NCBI GenBank assembly: GCA_003290165.1
Contig: QNQO01000221.1
Span: 868,001 to 932,000, forward strand
Source: Berberis thunbergii
Lineage: Eukaryota; Streptophyta; Magnoliopsida; Ranunculales; Berberidaceae
Direction: 5' to 3'
DNA length: 64,000 bases
Shown here: one piece after another, positions 45,096-57,839 of the stretch
Layout of the letters: the number at the start of each line of letters is the position of its first letter
Numbering within the stretch: the stretch's first letter is position 1
Notes under the pieces: model-generated
The model's input: the letters and a program-made list of their open reading frames with translations, nothing else
The model's database searches: none
Told to the model about the DNA's origin: nothing
Made by a program: the position numbers and the translations under genes

Positions 45096-45592
45096 CACTA
45101 CACCAAAAGGGCCATTTAGCTACGCCGAGCTGCCCACGGTTCTAAACCGTTGGTGCATTTGCCACGACAAAAAACCGTAGCTATAAGTACCAACGGCTTA
45201 AAACCGTGGGTAATAAACACTCTGGCCACGATTTCAAACCGTTGGTATAGTTGGCACGGCTAAAAACCGTGGCTAATAGTAGCAACGGCTCCGGACCGTG
45301 GGCGGTATTAGCAACGGCTCCAAACCGTTGCAAAAAAAAAATTAGCAACGGTTCTGAACCGTGGATAGATCTAGCAACGGCTCAAAACCGTTGCAACAAA
45401 CAAATTTAGCAACGGTTTTAAACCGTGGCTAGGCTTAGCAACGGTTCAAAACCGTTGCAACAAAAAAATTTAGCAACGGTTTTAAACCGTGGCTAAATCT
45501 AGCAACGACTAAAAACCGTTACAAAAACAAATTTAGCAACGGCTTTAAACCGTGGCTAGCTCTAGCAACGGCTAAAAACCGTGGCTACATGA
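45096..45592 (+). mobile_element. CACTA transposon 5' terminus, copy 3, with subterminal palindromes
   Basis: It starts CACTACACCAAAAGGGCC after tga. At least eight palindromic subterminal units (agcaacggttttaaaccgtg and complements) follow to 45592. This head precedes the transposase genes at 48238-53713 in the correct orientation and is the likely 5' end of that coding element. No 3' terminus was found. Confidence 0.85.
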
Positions 45593-45603
45593 AAAGGAAA
45601 AAA

Positions 45604-45892
45604 AAATTGGGCGGGCTATTTTGGCGCTCGACCTTCCCTCCTCGACTTCCATCGACAATTTCACAAAATCGAAGCTCCCTCCCTAGACCTGCTTCCCTCC
45701 CTCGACCTGCTTCCCTCCATCGACCTGCTCCCTCCCTCGACTCGACTTCCCCCTGCTCCTTCTCCTTCCCTGCTCCCTCCCTCGACTTCCCTCCTCCCCT
45801 CCTTCCCTGCTCCCTCGACTTCCCTGCTCCTCCCTCGACTTCAATCGACTTCCCTCGACTTCAAAATCGATCAGCCACTGCAACCGAACAGG
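45604..45892 (+). promoter_or_regulatory. Pyrimidine-rich leader exon of the CACTA transposase gene
   Basis: After ttgggcgggctattttggcg comes ~250 bp of ctcgacttccctgctccctc-type repeats, then an aaaatcgatcag block and acag|gtactctctctct, a plausible splice donor at about 45892. The same arrangement, with the same opening and donor, is found at 61079-61357 behind CACTA copy 4. Conservation in two elements suggests a non-coding first exon rather than chance. Open frames on either strand are repeat artefacts. Confidence 0.55.
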
Positions 45893-47065
45893 TACTCTCT
45901 CTCTCTCTCTCTTTTTATGATGAAATTAGGGTTCATCAGGGTTCTCTTTTATTTAGGATGAAATTAGGGATCGATGATTGTTTTTTTTTACAATGAGCAT
46001 TTTGTTTGAAAATTGAATTCTTCTTGAAAGTGAATGTTCGACGGCCTTCAAATCGATTTCATATTAGTCAACTATCGGAAAAGTTATTCTGTTCTATTAC
46101 TATATTGATTGCTACTTTCGATTCAATGAAAAGTTGGGAGATTCGAAGTGCTAAGGGATGTAGTATGGTAGTACTGGAAGCTTAGATCGAATGTGATTGT
46201 AATCTAGAGCATCTTAAACTCCTTGGAGTTACTGATTTATGTTGTAATGCACTCACTCCTTTTCTCCTTTTGTTGTTTAAGGACACATGCTATGATAGAA
46301 GTTTAATTTAGCTCTGATAATAGTACTAGTAAGGTCATATACGAAGCATATTTATAGGGACACTACTAACTAATCTATTAATTATTTATGAAGAGAGCTC
46401 TATTGTGATTGTGGATTCATCATGCTTCTTAACCTATTTGTATGAAGGATTAGAACCAGAGAGCAAGAGAGAAGGAAGGAAGGAGACGGCAAAGAAATGA
46501 GAGAAGAGAAGGGGAGACCGTATTTATTGGAACCCTAGAGAGGATAGACGAAATAGATTTGGTAGTTTATAATGTATAGTTGAGGTGAGGAGCACGTGGA
46601 TCAATTTGCATATAGGGTTATTGAAAACTAAGTCGGCAAGGATCGATGGTTCTTATGCGTTGTGTTGTATCGTTGATGGAGATGGATGCATGACACATGT
46701 AAATGCAGTGTTTAGGAATAGCAGAGAGAGATTCAAATCAAAATTGAATACCATCAAGCCGGCAAATGTGATTTCAAATTTTGAAAATTCTAAATGTCGA
46801 GGAAGTGGGCGAGGAAAACAGCGAGGGAGGGATGGAGTCGTCCATCCCCGTCGGGATGCACACATGAAAATTTTCTATAAATTATTCAAGGGTTATTGCT
46901 ACGTGTCATTTATAATAAATTAGTCATTTATAATAAATTAGAGTTAATAAATTAGAATATATCTATAAATTTTAGAATTAAACTCAATTTTAAGTTAAAT
47001 ATATATATTATAAATTTTAGAATTAAACTCAATCAAATTTGATCAGACACTGTTCACTGAGAGTA

Positions 47066-47215
47066 ACCCATGATTTCGATTCTAGCTTGACTCTTATGAA
47101 CCATCATGACTTAAGAGGTAAGCCAACATGCATAATGCTAACCCTTGATTTCGATTCTAACTTGACTCTTATGAACCATCATGACTTAAGAGGTAAGCCA
47201 ACATGCATAATGCTA
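47066..47215. repeat. 75-bp tandem duplication
   Basis: 47066-47140 is repeated at 47141-47215 with two substitutions (acccatgatttc against acccttgatttc; tagctt against taactt). It is a recent local duplication in the presumed intron. Confidence 0.9.
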
Positions 47216-47301
47216 AAGTATTCACACTCAGCAAATAGAATTATTTACATCCCCGCACACTCCAATTTACATCTTTGCACTCCTACAAGAAACTGAAATG
47301 C

Positions 47302-47382
47302 GGAATCAGGTGGATTCGAACCACCATCCTCCCCTAACCAAATCTGGTTTGGGTTGCTCCACCATTTTGAGCTTATGATTCG
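47302..47382 (-). other. tRNA-like sequence, degenerate
   Basis: On the minus strand an acceptor-like pair (CGAATCA with TGATTCC, one end mismatch), a D-arm-like GCTC AAAATGGTG GAGC and a canonical T-arm GGTGG TTCGAAT CCACC can be drawn. The anticodon arm does not form a 7-base loop and the length is 81. I cannot assign an amino acid; it is a tRNA relic or coincidence. Confidence 0.3.
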
Positions 47383-48237
47383 AGACAAAGAAAACTATTC
47401 AAGAAAAACAAAGGGCACCTTGACAAACTTAACATAATCCAGAAATAACGTAAATTTTTTTTGTCTACCGAGATCACGCACGAGGTGTACGCTTTTTTAC
47501 CTAAACAAATAGTTTCCAAGTTTTTTGCTAATATACATTTTTGTCTATAAACGATCATGTGTTTAAAAGAGACCCTAATATGAATTTCATACATCAACAT
47601 CTTCCCTCTGTTTTATTACAAATAACATAAATTGTTGCTGATATTATTCTTGATTTGGTTCTTTACATTGCATTCTTTTCTTCTTGTATTGTTATATTAT
47701 AAAGTAATGATATTAAGTATGATCTAAAGCTACTTAACTGACAAAGTTGATTATATTGTACTAGCTCTTCTGATCCTCATATCAACTCTTACTTATTCAT
47801 CAAATCATTTATAGAAAAGAAAACACTGATCTCCATGCTCAACAGATTGCCATTGCTTACCATGCATTGTTTACCTTTAGTAGGGAACTTCTCTGTTCCA
47901 ATCCATTATCTAAGATCAGTTGTAGTTTTGTACTTTGTTAGTTTGTCCTTATATATTTTTATTTTGTTTTTTCTAAGATCAGCAATAAGCATGATTGTGG
48001 TATTTTAGAAACAATTAGTTTGGATAGGAGATCCAATGTAACTCAAGTAATTGAGTTGGATTGGGAATGTTGAAAGAAGGTCAATGAAACATTGTATAGG
48101 GTACCATAACAAATACGACAACACAACTGGATGAATTGAAGTTCATTAGATTGGTAAATGATTTTCAAGCAATTTAGCAATTTAGATTCCTTTGGTCAAT
48201 GACTAAGGTTAATCTTTTAATTTTTTTGTGTGTAGAA

Positions 48238-51200
48238 ATGTCAACAATTCCTTTAGACAAGTCATGGATGAACAAACGGGGAAGTGCAATGTATATAAAT
48301 GGCGTTAGACAATTCCAACAGTTTGTTGAGGATATGCAAATGGAGAGAGTCTTTTCCTTTCCCATGTGTTCGATGTAGGAACTCGAGGGGAAACATTAGT
48401 GTTGACGACATAGGTGTTCATTTGTTAAGCCATGGCATTGATACCAATTATGTCACGTGGATACATCATGGAGAGAATATAAACAAGCATGTGATTGGTG
48501 TACCTATGACAAAAGTGGTTGAACTTGATGATGTATGTGAATATCCTAGGATGAGCGAGCTAGTTGATGATGTATTCCTCAACATGCAAACTGTTGAGGC
48601 TGATGATGGGATAAATGACTTGAATGACACCGTCGAAGAATGTTTTGGCGGTAACCCAGAAGGTGGTCCGGAACTTTCTCGTGAACCTGAGACAGTTATG
48701 AACAAGAAGTATCAAAAGTATAAGGAAAAAGTGACTGTGCCTTTGTACAAAGGGTGTCCTAAGGATAAGACCATGTTGTCCACCATTATTGAATTGCAGA
48801 ATTTCAAGACTCGTTTTAGTTGGAGTGGTAATAGTGTGACGATGTTGTTAAAATGGCTAAAAACCTTATTGTCGGATGATTGTAATTTGCCAGATAACTA
48901 CCCAAACATGAAAACCACAATTAAAGATATGAGTATGGAATGTAAGACAATACATGCATGTGCCAATGGATGCATACTCTATTGGAAAGAATATGAGGGT
49001 CTGGTTGGTTGTCCAAAATGTGAGGAGCGTAGGTATAAGGTTTGTGTGGATGTCGATAAGAAGGACTCCGGCAAGGTATACAGGAAAGAAGTTAAAAAGG
49101 TTGTAAAGTATTTTCCATTGATTCCAAGGTTGAAAAGATTTTTTAGCATACCGTGGATTGGTGAAGCAATGACTTGGCACAAGGATGCTTGTTCAGATGA
49201 GAATTTGATGAGACATCCATGTGATTCAGCACAATGGACTTTAACAAATATGAAATGGCCTGAGTTTGCCTCTGATAGTAGGAATTTGAGACTTGCAATA
49301 TCGACTGATGGTTTTAACCCACGTGGAAATCTAAGTAATGCTTATAGTTGTTGGCCAGTAATAATAGCACCCTTGAATCTTCCACCTTCTTTATGCATGA
49401 AAAAGGAGTTTTGTTTGTTAACCTTGTTAATATCAGGGCCAAAAGCACCCGGAAAGAATATTGATGTTTACCTGGAGCCATTAGTAGAAGAGTTGAAGGA
49501 ATTGTGGGCAGATGGTGTTTAAACTTGGGATGTGTGTACTAAAAGCAATTTTCGGTTGAAAGCAATGTTGTTTTGGGGTATCCATGACTTTCCTGCTTAT
49601 GGGACTCTAGCTGGTTGTAATGTTCATGGTTATAATGCATGCCCTATTTGTGTTGATGATGTAGAATCTGAACGTCTTTCAAACAGTCGGAAGATATGCT
49701 ATAGAGGCCATCGACGTTTTTTACCTACAAAACACAAGTTTAGAGATGACAAGGGATTCAACAAAGATGTTGAACATCGTCGTGCTCCACAACGGTTATC
49801 TGGTGAAGAAGTTGAACGAAGGATAGTGGAAATTTTGGAAGGTAGTCCTACACAAGGTAGGGTTAGTGAGCAAAAGCGCAAGAATATGGTTGATAATGAT
49901 AACGTCAATGATGAACCAACCAATAACATTGCGCCACCGTGGTCTAGAAGGTCCATTTTATTTGATTTGTCGTACTGGAAGTTTGTTGAGCTACGACATA
50001 ATATTGATGTGATGCATACTGAAAAGAATGTCATTGAACACTTATTGAACATATTGTTGAATGTCTCTAAGAAAACAAAGGATGGTGAGAATGCTCGAAA
50101 AGATATGGAAGACATGGAAACTCATAAGAGATATTGATTGAGCCATGACAATGAAACGGGAAAAACTTCAATGCCAAAAGCATCATTTGCCTTGACCAAG
50201 AAAGAAAAAAAATATTTATGGATACACTAAAAGAGTTGAAATTGCCGAGTGGATTTTCATCCAAGTTTAGTAATTGCGTTCTTGGCAATCCCCTGGAGCT
50301 AAGAGGACTAAAGTCACATGATTACCATGTCATTATGCAACATTTACTTACAATTTTGCTTAGACATGTTTTTCGTGATAAGAAGGATAAAGATTTAAGA
50401 ATTACTATTCAAAGAATTAGCTTATTCTTTAATATCTTATGTGCTAAAGTGATCAACAAAACAGATCTTCACTTGGCACACAAAGGTGTGATTGAGGCAA
50501 TGTGTGTCCTTGAAAAGGAGCTTCCGCCTTCATTTTTTGTTATAAGTGTGCATTGCATGGCTCATCTAACCGTGGAAGCGATGCTTGGTGGTCCAGTTCG
50601 ATATCGATGGATGTATCCCTTTGAGCGGTAAATAAATTTTCTAATTTTAGTGCACGTCATCACGTTATCTTATTATATTATATACTAATTTATCATTTTA
50701 TTTATGATTGATAGGTTAATGAAACGATACAAAGACTACTAAAAATTTCAGATACATGGAAGGATCAATAGCAGAATCATACCTTGTAGATGAATCTGTT
50801 ACATACTGCATGGAGTATATGAGAAAGCCACGGTTCGGAACTCACAAACACAGTCAAGAGGAGTGGCTTGATGTAGATGATGAGTATGCCGATGAAAAGC
50901 AATTGGATAAAGGAAAAAACTATATGCTAAATAATGTACAATTTAAACAAGCTCGAAGATGGGTTTTCAATGCACTTGCTGATTCGAGTGATTGGGAAGA
51001 GTAAGATATATAATATTTTAGTCTTTTTTTATAACTAGAAATATAGAATTATGATAATATGGTAACTTGTGCAGAAAATACAATGAATATTGCATGGAGT
51101 TGGCTACAAAAAGTAAAAAAAAAGGGTCAAGGAAAAATGTTGAGAAAGCTACAGATTTTATTCCTTGGTTGTGTGATGAGGTATATTATAATGTGTATTT

Positions 51201-51862
51201 ATTCATATATATATACATATATAATTTTTTTTATTTTCAGATTTCAGTTCTAAGATGATTTGTTTTACAATGTAGTTGGAGAAGGCTGGGGAAACAAATA
51301 CCACACTTTGGAGGTTAGCCAATGGTCCAAAATTTTTGGCAACTCGATATCCAAATATTGTGTAAATGGTTTCACATTTGCGACAAGTTCTTTGGATAAA
51401 TGTTTGGTGACACAAGATAGTGGTGTCTCCATGGATGGCATTGCTCATTTTGTTGCTAGTAAGAAAGATAAGAGGCCAAAGGACCAACTAGTCAAATGGT
51501 ATGGAGTTGTTAGAAACATACTGGTGCTAGACTACATTGATTTCAAAGAAACTGTCTTCTATTGTGATTGGGTCAAAGTGGAAGATAAGAAAAATGCATA
51601 TAAGGTGGACCCAATTTGGAACCATGAGATGGTAAACTTGTCGAAGCTAAAAGACAAAAGAAATGTGGAAGAGGATCCATTCATTTTAGCTCAAGAAGCA
51701 AGTGGAGTATTTTATTCGAAATATCAATCAAATGACGGGTGGCATGTAGTTCTACATACTCAAAGAGGCTTGAACACTAATGTCGATAAAAAAGAAATTC
51801 CCACTGTGTATCAAAGCATCTTGAAAGACAACCCCAACCTGAAGAGCTTACTGGAATTTTAA
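48238..51862 (+). pseudogene. CACTA transposase, TNP2/TNPD type
   Basis: The start codon at 48238 (MSTIPLDKSWMNKRGSAMYI) follows a splice acceptor. Domains in order are Transpos_assoc with a Zn-like PCVRCRN (48340-48480); the tnp2 catalytic domain (48880-50000) with MECKTIHACANGCILYWKEY, RLAISTDGFNPRG and MLFWGIHDFPAYG; DUF4218 (50218-50631) with GLKSHDYHVIMQHLLTILL; a spliced stretch (50756-51002, 51074-51180); and DUF4216 (51260-51862) with VKWYGVVRNILVLDYIDF. The transposase would cut the element at its termini. Lesions are a +1 shift near 48350, TAA at 49520-49522, TGA at 50135-50137 plus a shift near 50210, and shifts near 50750 and 51350. The DDE-type acidic residues seem present, but this copy cannot make a whole protein. 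Confidence 0.85.
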
Positions 51863-52140
51863 TTGACTATGCTACAATATTTTTTGATGCATTTCTAATG
51901 CTATTTTAGTCATCCTCTTTGGTTGAGACCAAATATTTGTCTTTGTTTCTTATTTAGACTTTTGAGTTGGGAAAGGGAAGCTTTGTAGCTATGTATTCAG
52001 ATTGGCTTTTCCAATGCTTTATAAAAATCTATTTGTGGTGATATGTTGTGGAAGGAAATTATCTATAAATGTGGTGTATATAGTTGATTCTTATTTCTTT
52101 TGTTTGATAATGGTTAATATCTATAATGTCATTGATAGAG

Positions 52141-53713
52141 ATGGATAGTACTCGCGACAATCTCTCCACCATTGATGTCACCAGATCTACAAATGATGAC
52201 ATTGAAGTTAAACAGACCATACAGTTCAACCTCCACAGTTTAGCAGTTGGACCTGGTGCTAGAAATTTCAATAAAAACATTGGAAAGTTTGTTGAAACCC
52301 TTGTGGCCATCAAATTCATGGGTTGGCACCATGTTACTGACAACTACAAAGAGGATGTGTGGAATGGCCTCAAGGTGAGATTTTACATCATTGATTTTCA
52401 TAATGTCTTATTTTATTTTCAACTTATATCTCAATGGCTTATTTGCAGCGTGAATACGACATTCCAAAATATGTGAAAAAGAGTGTGCATTTGAAAATGC
52501 CTGAATATTATAGAAGGTTCAAGGCACATCTTAGGAAGAATTATTTGGATAAGTATCCTACCATTGACAAACAAGAGAAACATGTTCAAATGGTGTAAGA
52601 GAGGAGGATTGGAAGGAGTTTGTTTGCTATGAGAGCACCCCTGAAGCGAAGGCAATTCGAGACCAAAATGCAAAAAACAAAAAGGCTTCAAAGTATGTAT
52701 GGGGGGGGGGGGGTGGCCAAAAGAGTGCTGCAAAAGTAGAGTATGAAATGGTAATTGAGTTTCTAGCTACTAGTACAATATTATATACCATTTAACTTTA
52801 TAGGCTAAGACTAATCTTTCAAGTATATAGGTTGAGAAGAACCCTGATGGGGAACCAGTCACACGCACTGACATATGGATTGCTTGTCACGCGGGAAAGG
52901 ATGGAAAACCTACGCATGGTTCTGAACAATATATGGTATGTGCCCAATGATGTCTTTTATACCCAATTCTTAATTTACTTTGTAGTTGTTTGAATATTAT
53001 TTGTGTCCTGATTTATTTTATTTTTTCATTCTTTTGAAGGAACAAGTTAAAGCAAAAAAAGCTGCATTGCAAGAATCTTCAACTCAGGGTAACATTGACC
53101 TCACTATTGATGATGATCCTCTAAGCCAAGTGTTTGGCCAAGAAGCGAGGGGACGTACTCGTTGTGCTGGAACCATTGTCTCTAAAAGGAAGTATGATGC
53201 TGCATACGAGAGAGACTTGAAAGTGGAACTTATGTAAGACCATCAACAAGTGAGGGAATACAAGGAGTTGTTCAAAGAACTGAAGATATACCGTCATCCG
53301 GTGCACAATTGACAAGGCAACCAAATAATCCATTACCTCCATCTCCATTACCACCATCTTCATTACCTCCATCTCCATTACCACTATCTCCATTACCATC
53401 ATCTTCTTAAGGTGTTGCGAGGTTTCCTTCTCCAAGCAATCCTGTTCCTTCAGTGTCAAGGAGATACAAAGTTTGTGATTGGGAAAGGAATGTCATTGTG
53501 ATAGCATTAGAGGTTGTAGATCCTATCCATCAATTCTCTTGCGCTTGTCATGGATCATTGAACCCTGCAACAGAGATCAGACTTTCCTTATGCTTCAAAT
53601 ACAAGACTGGGGTGATACTTTACAAAAGTGATCCAAAAGGAGACAAGATGGGGGATTTGGACGTTGGTGATTTCTTCATATGGTGTAGAACTCATGTGGA
53701 ACTTGATGATTGA
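52141..53713 (+). pseudogene. CACTA second gene, Transposase_24 (TNPA-like)
   Basis: Exon 1 (52141-52374) begins MDSTRDNLSTIDVTRST and holds RNFNKNIGKFVETLVAIKF. After an intron, exon 2 (from 52449) reads REYDIPKYVKKSVHLKMPEY and DKYPTIDKQEK. Later exons give VEKNPDGEPVTRTDIWIACH (52831-52936) and an EDPLSQVFGQEARGRTRCAG-like block (53040-53237). The final block 53453-53713 (VVDPIHQFSCACHG) matches the extra domain often following Transposase_24. The protein would bind subterminal repeats. TAA at 52597, a 13-G run at 52701-52713 and a stop near 53235 break the frame. Confidence 0.75.
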
Positions 53714-54329
53714 TAGTTACAAAAACCAAGAGTCTAATGGTGAATTTTCTGACTATATTTACTTTTTAATGTTTATTTATGTTTACTTTTTGATTATGAT
53801 GTCTTTCTTTTAATGTTTATTGTTGTACGTGTTGTGTCTGGCCGCAGCTGGTTTCAGCGTGCGCGGTTAGCACACTGGTTTTGAGCTGTGGTTGAGGTAT
53901 TCTCCTTACATGTGGTGGCCATCTAACCTAGTTCAAGTATTATATCTATTTTGTTCATAATAAATATAATACTATCCAAAATGTGGCCCCCTTTCATATG
54001 TAATTTGATACATTTTCTTGCCAATACATGTACCAGTATGGTTAGTCATAACTGCACATTCATCATTTCCAATCTTCTTGTGAGATCACTTTTAATTTGC
54101 ATATGTTTTTCTCATTCTGAAAGTTGACGAAATATATATTCTTTTCACTTCTTCATATTCATTCTCCATGCTTTTCTTCGACAAAGACTTTACATTAACT
54201 CAATGTCTTTCGTGTTTGTGACGTTTTTACATAATCTAATGATGCATGAAGATCACGAATGAATCTTTAGCTTTTCATTATCTTATCTTCTATGACTGTA
54301 CATTTGTATTGTTTAATTTATTTTCATGT
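53714..54329. other. No recognisable gene
   Basis: AT-rich sequence downstream of the TNPA-like gene. I searched for subterminal GCCACGG/GCAACGG units and a TTTTGGTGTAGTG end here, where the 3' terminus of CACTA copy 3 might be expected, and saw none. Confidence 0.45.
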
Positions 54330-54882
54330 TTCATGCTCGATCTTCACAAGGGAATCCATTTGTTCTTTCTCATGGCAGATTAAGGATCTATAATTATCAC
54401 AAAGGAAATGCTTTAGCAATTTTGAAGTATCATAGTGCCACGATATGCAATAATTCTAAGCATTTTCAAAAGCCTTCATGCTATGTGCATGTTTTCTGTT
54501 TATTTTCTTCGATTGATGAGTGTGTCTTATCATTTGTAATTTCACGGAAAAGGGTGCTATTGCAGTGAATATTCACTACATGTACTGGCAGCAAGCTAAT
54601 TTTCAATGTATGAGACACCCTTTTAAGTTTGCTTAGCTTACTTCTAATATTCAGAATAGGCGTTTGTTCTTGCTTTGATGCCACCCCTTAAGTGAATTTG
54701 TCCACCTTCTCTTTATCATCTTTTCATAGCCAAATTTCATTTATTATCATATTTAACAATTTGTATGCCTTTGTTTTTTTGGTAGTGCAATTCTGTTTCA
54801 TTCTCAACCGACTGTAAGCTGATGGCTTCATCTTCGGAGGACACCACTGTTGCATTATGGGAACTCTATCCTCCTCATACCT
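54330..54882 (+). pseudogene. WD40-repeat protein fragment, two exons
   Basis: Block 1 (54330-54455) reads SSQGNPFVLSHGRLRIYNYH and KGNALAILKYHSATICN. Block 2 (54786-54882), after a gtag acceptor, reads [20 protein letters not shown] then [12 protein letters not shown] and a stop. Together they resemble a WD40 repeat (the ...[16 protein letters not shown] core). Block 1's end and block 2's start overlap (C-N), so the join is not exact. I cannot name the parent gene. Confidence 0.55.
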
Positions 54883-56463
54883 GAATTTAAGGGAGGCTTT
54901 GAGTTGTTCACAGAAATTCTTATTGTTGGTGTCAGATGCATTCTGCGTGTATGCTGAAGTGTAAGAGTCCCATAGCATACCCACTTGAATGCCTCTCTTG
55001 GTCTTGCACCTTATTCAGTGGACGTCGCATGGATGTTGTACATCTTCCATACATAGGTGTTTAATTTTTGGATTCCTGTTTTCTCCAACTTACTATTTCC
55101 TTTTAAATTGGTCTCGACAAGTTTAGATGTATACATGCTAGTTATCCACACTCGCACCCACACAATGTATATTAAGATCCTTTACCTTACCTAATTTTTG
55201 TCAGATGCATGACTGGATGTGTTTTTGCTACTTTCCCAAATCAATAGTTCATTCATATAAGTGCATTTACTTCATAATTTTATTATGCAATTCCTGCCTG
55301 TCAAGTTCCTCAATGATAACTAGCTTGCATGTGTTGATGAATTTTTTTTTTTTGATACCTAATGTGCACCCGTCAGAAACTGTCTACACACCGTATGTGT
55401 TTCTGAAGTAGGGCTTGGCTATGAAATCTAGATGGCTGAATCAGTGACACTTGAGTTAGAGTCTAAACGTCATACATATACTACTTGAGTTACGTTGTTT
55501 GTTTTAATCTTTGATATTCTGATGAAGGACCATGTTTAGCCTACATGAAAATGTATACCTCGTAATTGATTCACGAGTATATACGACAAATATTGCATCA
55601 ATGTCCATAACGAAACGTGGAATTTGATATTACAAAGCAACAACTCTGCACCAATAGATTAAATGAAGCATCATTTTCGTGCTTTCTGATACAACCTGCT
55701 TGGTAGAGGCGTTCTACGCATACATGCATTACTAGCTGTCTCTATGATAAATCGTTTTCTAGATGGATGCTCCGGAACAGATCAAGAAATTCAATAATGT
55801 TGCGATGTGGTTTAGGCAGCAATCTGGATTTGGTTCTTGGATGCAATAGTTCCCAGTTTCGGACGTTCATTGTATACAAATTTTTGATATTGATATTAAA
55901 AACATGTATAGTACACAATCGTAAAATGTCTAGTGCAATTCTATCCAAAATGTCCATTAATGTACCTTAATGACTTATCTAAATTGTCTGCATGGCTGTC
56001 AATGGTTGTTGTACCCCAACTCAAACAAAAGGACACACACCTGGTCATCTTTTAAGTACACAATCATGAACCTATCTACAGAATGCAGGGAAGGGGGAGA
56101 GACATTCTCTCGGCCATGCCATGCTATGCCATCATTTGATATTCTCATGTAGTTTGTGGGTGTTTCAGTTTCAGAGATTCAATTTCATTCTCTCTCCCTC
56201 TCATGCTACAGATAATGTGCCTCCAAGAAGGACACAATGGAGGAGGAGTCTTAGTCACGATGACACACGTGGCAATGCCGACTGAAGCAGCAGTATGAAA
56301 GTTCTCCTTGGAACTTCAAAGAACAGCAGTGCCAAGGGAGGGCCCCATTCCTTCTACATTCTTCCGCTTGACAAACATAACTCAGCTGTAAGACTACCTT
56401 CAAAGCTTTTATAATTCATAAAGTTACTTCGGTTTGTTCATCTGTGTTATGTGATCCTTTCAG
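54883..56463. other. No gene identified; possible captured exons
   Basis: Mostly AT-rich. 55759-55850 (after ttctag) reads MDAPEQIKKFNNVAMWFRQQ then SGFGSWMQ and a stop. 56211-56389 (after ctacag) reads NVPPRRTQWRRSLSHDDTRG, a stop, then VLLGTSKNSSAKGGPHSFY and a gtaag donor. Both look exon-like by splice borders, but I recognise neither. Confidence 0.35.
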
Positions 56464-56840
56464 GAGGATAACTGACCTGCAAGGACCAAGTATGAGTTTC
56501 CCCAACTTACAAACTTTGACAAAAGTGACAGACTTGTGAGTTGAATTGTTGATATTTTTACTGTACGCCTGTATCAACTTATGACTTTATAGGTTTATAT
56601 GACTAAGTTACATTTATTTGGACATGCTTCTGAAAAACTGCTCAATTAATGGTCCCATCCCTCAATTTATTGGAGAAAGCATCAAAACTATAAAAAGACT
56701 GTAAGTTAATTTGGTCTGTAGGTGTTTTATGATATTTGATCTACAATGGTCCTTATGTAAACAAATCCTTGCTAGTCTTTGCTTTGATGAATCTCATTTT
56801 CATTTTGTAGAGACTTGAGTTTCAACAATTTGTCTGGCAG
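56464..56840 (+). pseudogene. LRR receptor-like kinase fragment, three exons
   Basis: Exons 56464-56535 (RITDLQGPSMSFPNLQTLTK), about 56592-56700 (LLKNCSINGPIPQFIGES) and 56811-56840 (DLSFNNLSG) have AG and GT borders. In order they encode consecutive leucine-rich repeats, closest to the ectodomain of plant LRR-VIII receptor kinases, which have FPNLQ...NCSI.GPIP...LDLSFN. A stop follows VTDL in the first exon. Kinase, transmembrane and remaining LRR parts are absent. A captured fragment. Confidence 0.7.
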
Positions 56841-57839
56841 GTACGATATTGTTGTTTACAATTATCTTTCAGTTAGGAGAATGAACAGAAGTCTGGGGAG
56901 GTACTGAATTGTTTCGTATTTCATAGAGGTCACCATTCTTGACAATGTTGGGATGATAAAATTTATAGACACCCTGCTTTTCTAGTTCTTTCTACCATTG
57001 CGAGCACTTCTGCATCGCAAACTTCCTTTTGGTTGTTGTGAATTACTTCATTATAGTTGGTTCTTTCAATGTGACAGTTGCAGGAAAAAGAAACTTTTTG
57101 TTTCTGTGTCAAATGTGGATGCTTTTTGTTCTTCTAAATTTGTATTAATTGATTTGATTAGGTTCTTCATCAAAACAAACTATACATCTTATGTCATGTC
57201 ACAACAAAATGGGTTTACTGATTCTATGTTAACCGCGTTTTGCTGTTCTCGCACATGGAGCTCTGCAATTTCCTCGTGCTGTTATAACTAAGCAGACCAT
57301 GAGTGACACTCAAGAGTTACGGAGTTTATTCATTTATTTTATTATTGTGTATTGCACTCCGTACATGCTTTTACTTCATTCCTTCGGTGCTACTCTGCAT
57401 ATGCCTATAAGTTTAAAAGAGCAATGCTCTTGGTTACAGGAGCTGAGCATTGTACTGTTAACAATATTTTATTACATATTTTTCAACTTAACAAAAGCAG
57501 TTCATAATATCTAAGCGTGGGTGTATTTTCATGGTTTTGGCTATCTTTTTATTTTATCTTCTATAGAAAAGGGTAAAGATTTATCAAAAAGAGCATAAAA
57601 CGAGAAAGAACACCTGGGCTCCTAGTTAAGGAAGCTATTTATAATCAGTTTGTACAGATTTTTTCTTCCCATTTTATCTTGATTATCCTCGCCCATGTTT
57701 TCTTCAAGTCATGTTATAAGTTTCATTATGTAGTTTGAGTTTTTTCATCTTTGGATGCACACAGTTGAATGTAATGAAGTAAAACAAGAAGCACACACAA
57801 ATTTTTCCGGCTTACATTCGCCACGGGGACGAGTAAATA
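56841..57839. other. No recognisable gene
   Basis: AT-rich DNA without supported exons. It may include intron sequence of the LRR kinase fragment. Short open frames show no known motif. Confidence 0.4.

Larger units (their letters stand above)
45893..48237 (+). other. Probable first intron of the CACTA transposase gene
   Basis: Between the leader donor and the acceptor tgtgtag at 48229-48235 there is no protein-coding sequence I can support. It contains the 75-bp direct repeat (47066-47215) and a tRNA-like hairpin region (47302-47382). The stretch 46440-46920 has a G/A-rich open frame without known motifs. Confidence 0.4.

Noticed and set aside
53121..53459. 112-codon minus-strand frame rich in Met, Val and Glu
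   Set aside because: It is the reverse of the tccatctccattaccaccatc repeats of the TNPA-like gene.
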